A DNA stretch of 56,276 nt from Caldilineales bacterium. Lineage in GTDB: Bacteria > Chloroflexota > Anaerolineae > J102. Below the pieces are notes generated by a model, which was not told the DNA's origin, made no database searches, and saw nothing but the letters and a program-made list of their open reading frames with translations. Both the position numbers and the translations under genes were made by a program. Position 1 is the stretch's first letter. Each line of letters opens with the position of its first letter. Of the stretch, positions 51,386 through 56,276 are shown one piece after another. The stretch lies in assembly GCA_019695115.1 (NCBI GenBank), contig JAIBAP010000039.1:1-56276 (forward strand), in the 5' to 3' direction.

Positions 51386-52933
51386 ATGATCAGTAGTCTC
51401 TATCTTCTCCCCGCCACCCTCGACCAGGCCCTGACCACCCTGGCCGAACAGACCGCCCTCGGCCCCACCCGCCTCATCGCCGGCGGGACCGATGTCCTGG
51501 TCGAGATCGAGCACGGCGCCCCGGCCCCGCGCGCCCTCATCGACCTCTCGCGGCTGCCCGGTCTCGACCAGATCACCCTTGACGCTGGCCGCATCCACAT
51601 CGGCCCGTTGGTGACGCACAACCTGGCCGTCGCCAGTCCCCTGCTGCGGCAGCACGCCTGGCCGCTGGCCCGCGCCTGTTGGGAAGTGGGCGCGCCGCAG
51701 ATCCGCAACCGCGGCACCCTCGCCGGCAACCTGGCCACCGCCTCGCCCGCCAACGACACCATCCCCGTCCTTTGGGCGCTGGATGCCAGCCTCACCCTGG
51801 CCTCGGCTGGCGGCTCGCGCACCCTCGCCTTCCCCGATTTCTTCCGCGGCGTGCGCAAGACGGCGCTCCGGCCGGACGAGATCATCACCGACATCAGCTT
51901 CCCCCTGCCACCAGCCACCAGCCGGGGGACGTTCATCAAGGCGGGATTGCGGCCAGCGCAAGCGATCAGCCTGGTCAACATCGCCGTCCTGCTCGATTTC
52001 GACGGCGACATCGTAGCCTCGGCCCGGATCGCCTTCGGCTCGGTAGCTCCCACCATCGTGCGCGCCCCCGCCGCCGAAGCCGCCCTCACCGGCCATCCCC
52101 TCGCGCCCGACCGCATCGCCGCCGCCGCCCATCTGATCCAGGAGGCGATCACGCCCATCGATGACCTGCGCGCCTCCGCCGCCTACCGCCGCCATCTGGC
52201 CGGGGTCATCACCCGCCGGGCGCTGGAACAACTGGCCGCCGGGACAGAGCGCCAAGGTTGGATCGACAACCCCATCATGCTCTGGGGCCACACCAACGGC
52301 CACTTCGCCCCGCTCTCCGCTCTCCAATCCTTCGGCTCCGCTCAGGACAAGCCTCCACTCTCCAATCCCCAATCCCCAATCCTTCGGCTCCGCTCAGGAC
52401 AAGCCTCCACCATCCACCTCTCCCTCAACGGCCAACCCGCCACCCTCCCCGCCGCCGCCCACCTGACCCTGCTCGATGCCTTGCGGGAGGTCGCGCATCT
52501 CTCCGGCACCAAAGAAGGCTGCGCCGAGGGCGAGTGCGGCGCCTGCACAGTCTGGTTGGATGGCATCGCCGTCATGGCCTGCCTGATCCCGGCGGCGCGG
52601 GCGCACGGCTGCGAAGTCGTCACCATCGAAGGCTTGACCCCTCGTAGGGGCGAGGTCCCCTCGCCCCCCTCGCCCCCCTCGCCCTCCTCGCCCTCGTCGC
52701 CCTCCTCGCCCTCCTCACTCCATCCTGTGCAACAAGCCTTCATCGCCAGTGGCGGCGTGCAGTGCGGCTATTGCACTCCCGGCCTGATCATGTCCGCCGC
52801 CAACCTGCTGGCCGAGCGCCCCCACCCCACCCGCGCCCAGGCCGCCGAAGCCATCGCCGGCAACCTCTGCCGTTGCACGGGTTACGCAAAGGTGTTGGAG
52901 GCGGTGGTGGCGGCGGGGGAACGGCGAGACTGA
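51386..52933 (+). CDS. Molybdenum hydroxylase FAD + 2Fe-2S subunit fusion
   Basis: 515 residues. Residues ~1-285 are the FAD-binding medium subunit of xanthine dehydrogenase/CO dehydrogenase-type enzymes ('LIAGGTDVLVEIEHG', 'GAPQIRNRGTLAGNLATASPAND'). Residues ~345-515 are the small iron-sulfur subunit: plant-ferredoxin-type 'CAEGECGACTVWLDG' and the second cluster 'GVQCGYCTPG' with 'CRCTGY'. These two are normally separate genes, and the order FAD-FeS is unusual. The junction (~310-343) and a loop between the two clusters (~435-460, PSPPSPSSPSS) are made of repeat DNA inserted in frame. No molybdopterin large subunit is adjacent, so the catalytic part must be encoded elsewhere. Confidence 0.92.
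   Translation: MISSLYLLPATLDQALTTLAEQTALGPTRLIAGGTDVLVEIEHGAPAPRALIDLSRLPGLDQITLDAGRIHIGPLVTHNLAVASPLLRQHAWPLARACWEVGAPQIRNRGTLAGNLATASPANDTIPVLWALDASLTLASAGGSRTLAFPDFFRGVRKTALRPDEIITDISFPLPPATSRGTFIKAGLRPAQAISLVNIAVLLDFDGDIVASARIAFGSVAPTIVRAPAAEAALTGHPLAPDRIAAAAHLIQEAITPIDDLRASAAYRRHLAGVITRRALEQLAAGTERQGWIDNPIMLWGHTNGHFAPLSALQSFGSAQDKPPLSNPQSPILRLRSGQASTIHLSLNGQPATLPAAAHLTLLDALREVAHLSGTKEGCAEGECGACTVWLDGIAVMACLIPAARAHGCEVVTIEGLTPRRGEVPSPPSPPSPSSPSSPSSPSSLHPVQQAFIASGGVQCGYCTPGLIMSAANLLAERPHPTRAQAAEAIAGNLCRCTGYAKVLEAVVAAGERRD
52316..52412. repeat. Repeat insertion at FAD/FeS junction
   Basis: Two copies (52326-52358 and 52378-52410) of AATCCTTCGGCTCCGCTCAG followed by GACAAGCCTCCAC, separated by heptamer-type CCAATCC units. 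The CTTCGGCTCCGCTCAGGAC element is a dispersed palindromic-type repeat that I know from many metagenomic genomes. It encodes FGSAQDKPP and LRLRSGQAS. Confidence 0.88.
52640..52722. repeat. Pro/Ser low-complexity insertion within 2Fe-2S domain
   Basis: The palindrome GGGCGAGGTCCCCTCGCCC leads into CCCTCGCCC/TCCTCGCCC units, encoding PSPPSPPSPSSPSSPSS between the two iron-sulfur halves. The frame is preserved. Confidence 0.8.
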
Positions 52934-52952
52934 TCGAATCCTCACTGAGGCA

Positions 52953-55900
52953 ATGAACCCTGCTACCGCCAATGCATCTCCGCCCATGATCGAGACAGTC
53001 CAACGCTTGCTCGCCAGCGTCAACTTTGCCACCCGCGCGGCCAGCAACGAGGCTCAGCTTCGCCATGAGGTCGAGAAGGCGTTGGAATCGGCGTGCCGTT
53101 CGCTGGCTGTTCCCTGGACGCCCTTTCAACTGGAGCGAGCCGTGAGAGAAGGCGCCGGCAAGCAGAGGTTTATCGACGTCGCTCACGGCGCGGTCATTAT
53201 CGAATATGAACCCCCGCGCAGCTTTGGCGGCAAAGCGGGCGGGCGCCTGAGCCATGCCAGGGCGCAGGTGCAAGACTACGCCTTGTTGCTGGCGCAGGAA
53301 GAAGGCCGCGACCTGGCCGAATACGTCATGGTCGCCTGGGACGGTGCGCACATCAACTTTGGCCGCATGGACGGCCTCATGCCGGTTTGGGAGCCACTGC
53401 GGGCATTCGATGCCACGGCCGGGGAGCGGTTGTTGCTGGAACTCCAGAAGAACGGCATCCCCCTGGTGCATCCGCGCCTGATCGCCGAACTGGTGGGGCC
53501 TGACTCGGAATTCGGCGCCGCCCTGATCCCGCGCTTCTTCGGCGCCATCCGGCAGGCCGAGGCGGCCGCTTCGAAGACGAGGCTGCTGTTCACGGAATGG
53601 TCACGCTTGTTCGGGCAGGTCGTGGGGGTCCAGTCCGAGGCGCTGAAGACCCTCCTGGCGCGGCAAGGAAGCGCACACGGACGGGATTATCGATCCCATC
53701 CCTCCGCCTACCTGTTTGCACTCAACACCTACATTGCGCTGCTGGCGAAGATCGTGACCGCTTGCGCCCTGCCCAACGCCAACCAGAACATCCTCGATGC
53801 CTCAGTTTCGATTCATGACCGGATGACGGCGCTGGAATCGGGTGAGGTCTTCGAGCAAGCCGGCATTGTCAATATGTTGTCAGGGGATTTTTTCTCCTGG
53901 TATTCGGACGATGCCGACTGGCCATCCTTCCAGGCGGGCGTGAGCGGGCTGGTGAACAGGCTCGCGGGCATCAGCTTCGATGTCACCCGCAAGTCGGCTG
54001 ATTCCACCCGCGACCTGTTCAAGGGTATCTACCAGACTTTTGTACCCTCGGCGCTGCGACACGCCCTGGGGGAATTCTACACGCCTGATTGGCTGGCTGA
54101 ACACGCCTTGACCACACTCGCCTGGCGTGAAGAAGATGACCTCCTCGACCCCACTTGCGGATCGGGCACGTTCTTGATCGAAGCCCTGCGACGGCGGCTA
54201 AGGAACGGCTCACCACGATCCGCAAGCGAACTCATTCAGGGACTCTATGGCATCGATCTCAACCCCCTGGCCGTGCTGACGGCGAAAGTCTCGCTGGCTG
54301 TGTTTCTGGCGCCTTATCTCAAGCCGGCAGAAGCGATGCGATTGCCCATTTTCTTGGCGGATGCCATCAATTCGGCGACAAGAACACCTGATGCCTGTTA
54401 CGAGCATGTCCTGCAGACCGAACTAGGCAGCAAGCGATTTCGAATTCCCGCCCGATTGGTGCGAGATAAGGATTTCTTCCGCCTGTTTGCCCGCATCCGC
54501 TTTCTGATCGATGCTGGTTTTGCAGCTGACAGAATCATCGACGCCATCGCCGGCGAGTTTTGGGGGATGAATCTAAACGTCGACGAGCTGGCCAGACTGC
54601 ATGAGTTGGTCGGCGCTCTGTCTGAGCTGCACCATCTTGGCTGGAACGGCATTTGGTGCTCGATTCTTGCCGATCGTTTTGCCGCCGGCGCCATTCCGCC
54701 GCTAGGCTTTATCGCTGGCAATCCACCGTGGGTCAAATGGAGCCATCTGCCGCCCGACTACGCTGCCTTGATCAAACCGCATTGCCTGGCCTTGGGTGTA
54801 TTCAGTTCGGATCGATGGGTAGGCGGCATCGAATCCGATCTTTCGACGGTTATCACCTACGAGGTCATCGACAAATATCTCAAACCAGCGGGCAAGTTAG
54901 GCTTTTTCATCACCGGCACGGTTTTTACGAACGAGTCGAGTGAAGGTTTTCGCCAGTTTTCGTTGTATGATGGCAAATTGACCTGTGAAGTGTTGCTGGT
55001 GGAGGACTTTACGGCCATCGCCCCCTTCGATGGCGTCACCAACCGGCCGGCGTTCCTGGTCGTCCGCCGCAATGGACATACGAAATTCCCGGTTTCTTAT
55101 CGTCGCTGGTCGGCGAGGGGATCAAAGGGTGAGACGCTTCGTTACTTCCACAGCGCCCAAGCATTCCAGCAACTGGCGACCCCGACCGATCTCTTGGCGA
55201 CCCCGGTCCCCGGCGGCGGCGCCCGCCCCTGGCTCATCGGCACTGCCGCCCAACACGATGTCTTTGTGCGGGTTTTTTCCTCCTCGGCTCAGCACTACGC
55301 AGCGCGAAAAGGTGTGACAACGGATCGGAATGGGATTTTTTGGCTGCACGTCGTGAAGGCGGCGGGACCGGGGCTGGTCATCATCGCCAATGCCGCCGGA
55401 ATCGGCCGCACCAAAGGCATTGCCGCCAAACAAAGCGTGGTCGAAGCAAGTCACATCTTTCCATTGCTGCGTGGGCGCGGCGTCAGGCCGTTCCGCGCTT
55501 CGCCTGACCCTGACCTCTACATCCTTGTTCCTCAACGCGGTATGCACGGCGATTCTGACCTGGCCCTGCACTCACCTCAGACCTTTCGCTTCTTGCAGGG
55601 TTTTCGGGCCATCCTTGAGGAGCGTTCGAGTTACAAACGCTTCCAGAAAAAACAGGGGCGGCCGTTCTACTCTTTGTGGAGCACTGGCCCTTATACGTTT
55701 TCGCCCTACAAGGTGCTCTGGCGCGAGATGGGGGGAGGCGCTTTCGCCGCCGCCTACATCGGGTCGATCGATGACCCTTTGCTCGGCCCAAAACTTGTCA
55801 TTCCCGATCACAAGCTCTACTTCATCTCGGTCGACACTGAAACGGAAGCCGCCTATCTGACCGGTTTCCTCAATGCCGAGACCATTGCCGGCGCGGTCAC

Positions 55901-56099
55901 CGCCTACGCAGCCCAACTCAGCCTCGGCGTCAGCGTGGCTGAGTATCTTCACATCCCCAAATTCGACCCCAATCATCCCGACCACATCGATCTATCCACC
56001 CTCGCTCAGGCCATCACCCAACGCGAAGACGCCACTCCCTCTGAGGTCGAGCGCCAAAGGCTCGACCATCTGGCCCAGAAAATCATTACCATCGGATGA
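52953..56099 (+). CDS. Adenine-specific DNA methylase / probable single-chain R-M enzyme
   Basis: 1,048 residues. The methylase core is clear: motif X region 'GEFYTPDWLAEHAL', motif I 'DPTCGSGTFLIEAL' (~403-416) and motif IV 'AGNPPWVKW' (NPPW, N6-adenine type, ~592-600). The N-terminal ~180 residues look like a PD-(D/E)xK nuclease module ('RFIDVAHGAVIIEYEPP', then 'AQVQDYALLL'), though the usual Lys reads Glu. The C-terminal ~350 residues would contain the DNA-recognition domain. This is the architecture of type IIG/Eco57I-like enzymes, which methylate and cut with one polypeptide. No separate S or R subunit lies nearby. A defence role is likely; methylation only is an alternative if the nuclease is inactive. 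Confidence 0.88.
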   Translation: MNPATANASPPMIETVQRLLASVNFATRAASNEAQLRHEVEKALESACRSLAVPWTPFQLERAVREGAGKQRFIDVAHGAVIIEYEPPRSFGGKAGGRLSHARAQVQDYALLLAQEEGRDLAEYVMVAWDGAHINFGRMDGLMPVWEPLRAFDATAGERLLLELQKNGIPLVHPRLIAELVGPDSEFGAALIPRFFGAIRQAEAAASKTRLLFTEWSRLFGQVVGVQSEALKTLLARQGSAHGRDYRSHPSAYLFALNTYIALLAKIVTACALPNANQNILDASVSIHDRMTALESGEVFEQAGIVNMLSGDFFSWYSDDADWPSFQAGVSGLVNRLAGISFDVTRKSADSTRDLFKGIYQTFVPSALRHALGEFYTPDWLAEHALTTLAWREEDDLLDPTCGSGTFLIEALRRRLRNGSPRSASELIQGLYGIDLNPLAVLTAKVSLAVFLAPYLKPAEAMRLPIFLADAINSATRTPDACYEHVLQTELGSKRFRIPARLVRDKDFFRLFARIRFLIDAGFAADRIIDAIAGEFWGMNLNVDELARLHELVGALSELHHLGWNGIWCSILADRFAAGAIPPLGFIAGNPPWVKWSHLPPDYAALIKPHCLALGVFSSDRWVGGIESDLSTVITYEVIDKYLKPAGKLGFFITGTVFTNESSEGFRQFSLYDGKLTCEVLLVEDFTAIAPFDGVTNRPAFLVVRRNGHTKFPVSYRRWSARGSKGETLRYFHSAQAFQQLATPTDLLATPVPGGGARPWLIGTAAQHDVFVRVFSSSAQHYAARKGVTTDRNGIFWLHVVKAAGPGLVIIANAAGIGRTKGIAAKQSVVEASHIFPLLRGRGVRPFRASPDPDLYILVPQRGMHGDSDLALHSPQTFRFLQGFRAILEERSSYKRFQKKQGRPFYSLWSTGPYTFSPYKVLWREMGGGAFAAAYIGSIDDPLLGPKLVIPDHKLYFISVDTETEAAYLTGFLNAETIAGAVTAYAAQLSLGVSVAEYLHIPKFDPNHPDHIDLSTLAQAITQREDATPSEVERQRLDHLAQKIITIG

Positions 56100-56276
56100 T
56101 CACTCTGCCGGTTTGGACGCAAGGATGTCTTTCTACCCTCGCATCTTCGCAATAACCAATCTCCAATAACTTTAGTTTCCGGTAACTCGGTGACGAGTTG
56201 AAGCGCCGCGATTTCGGTATTGCGGTTCTGAACCTTACAAAAGCGATAGAAAAGGATGAGGAATGAGGTCAGGGAT
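56100..56276. other. Right-hand end, no feature seen
   Basis: 177 bases after the methylase. The sequence turns more A+T rich, with short stretches such as CCAATCTCCAATAAC resembling the heptamer repeat. No complete gene is visible before the window ends. Confidence 0.5.

Overview
The window looks like a chromosomal segment of an uncultured or little-studied member of the Chloroflexota (Anaerolineae/Caldilineae-like). This is inferred from high GC, many lipoproteins and secreted proteins with Thr/Pro-rich linkers, small genes scattered on both strands, several toxin-antitoxin-type pairs and many short dispersed repeats. No rRNA, tRNA, CRISPR array or complete insertion sequence was found. The first ~1.5 kb is clearly AT-richer than the rest.

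Layout: 0.1-3.6 kb, envelope proteins (anchored protein, lipoprotein, FHA protein with a degenerate trypsin-like domain). 3.8-9.6 kb, a minus-strand operon (lipoamide dehydrogenase, DapB-fold dehydrogenase, lipoyl synthase, M20 amidohydrolase, ketopantoate reductase-like). 9.6-13.3 kb, sialate esterase-like protein, thiolase-like protein without the catalytic Cys, and DUF1684. 13.4-13.8 kb, hicBA. 13.9-16.6 kb, glycosyltransferase, LPG-synthase-type membrane protein, HD hydrolase. 16.8-18.2 kb, tryptophanase. 18.2-22.9 kb, accessory genes around argJ: BrnA-like antitoxin, lone ABC ATPase, decayed HEPN toxin with intact MNT partner, and a retropepsin-like/small-protein pair bounded by a duplicated argJ 3' end. 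23-25 kb, argG with an unusual leader and a large heptanucleotide array. 25-30 kb, TPR protein, queG, LysE exporter, aldo/keto reductase, CBS protein.

30.1-32.4 kb holds a TlpA/thioredoxin-like lipoprotein whose CxxC motif is written TGA-x-x-TGC and is followed by a hairpin like a bacterial SECIS, so it is very probably a selenoprotein. It is followed by rho, with a clear promoter and terminator. 32.4-40 kb: orphan HigA-like regulator, NTF2-like protein, secreted and beta-propeller proteins, HD hydrolase, cobalamin adenosyltransferase, SanA/YdcF-like protein, starch-synthase-like glycosyltransferase. 40-43.5 kb: a MacAB/DevBCA-type ABC efflux operon. 44-46.4 kb: vapBC and murJ. 46.8-51.2 kb: a giant secreted LVIVD beta-propeller protein. 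51.4-56.1 kb: a molybdenum-hydroxylase FAD/2Fe-2S fusion and a 1,048-residue adenine methylase that looks like a single-chain restriction-modification enzyme.

The most notable signals are the UxxC selenoprotein; the argJ-bounded cassette; a leader upstream of argG with promoter, Arg-rich leader peptide, pseudoknot-like pairing and terminator; and repeat elements with a 7-bp period, or palindromic, that have also entered the coding sequences of argJ, queG and the xanthine-dehydrogenase-like gene in frame.
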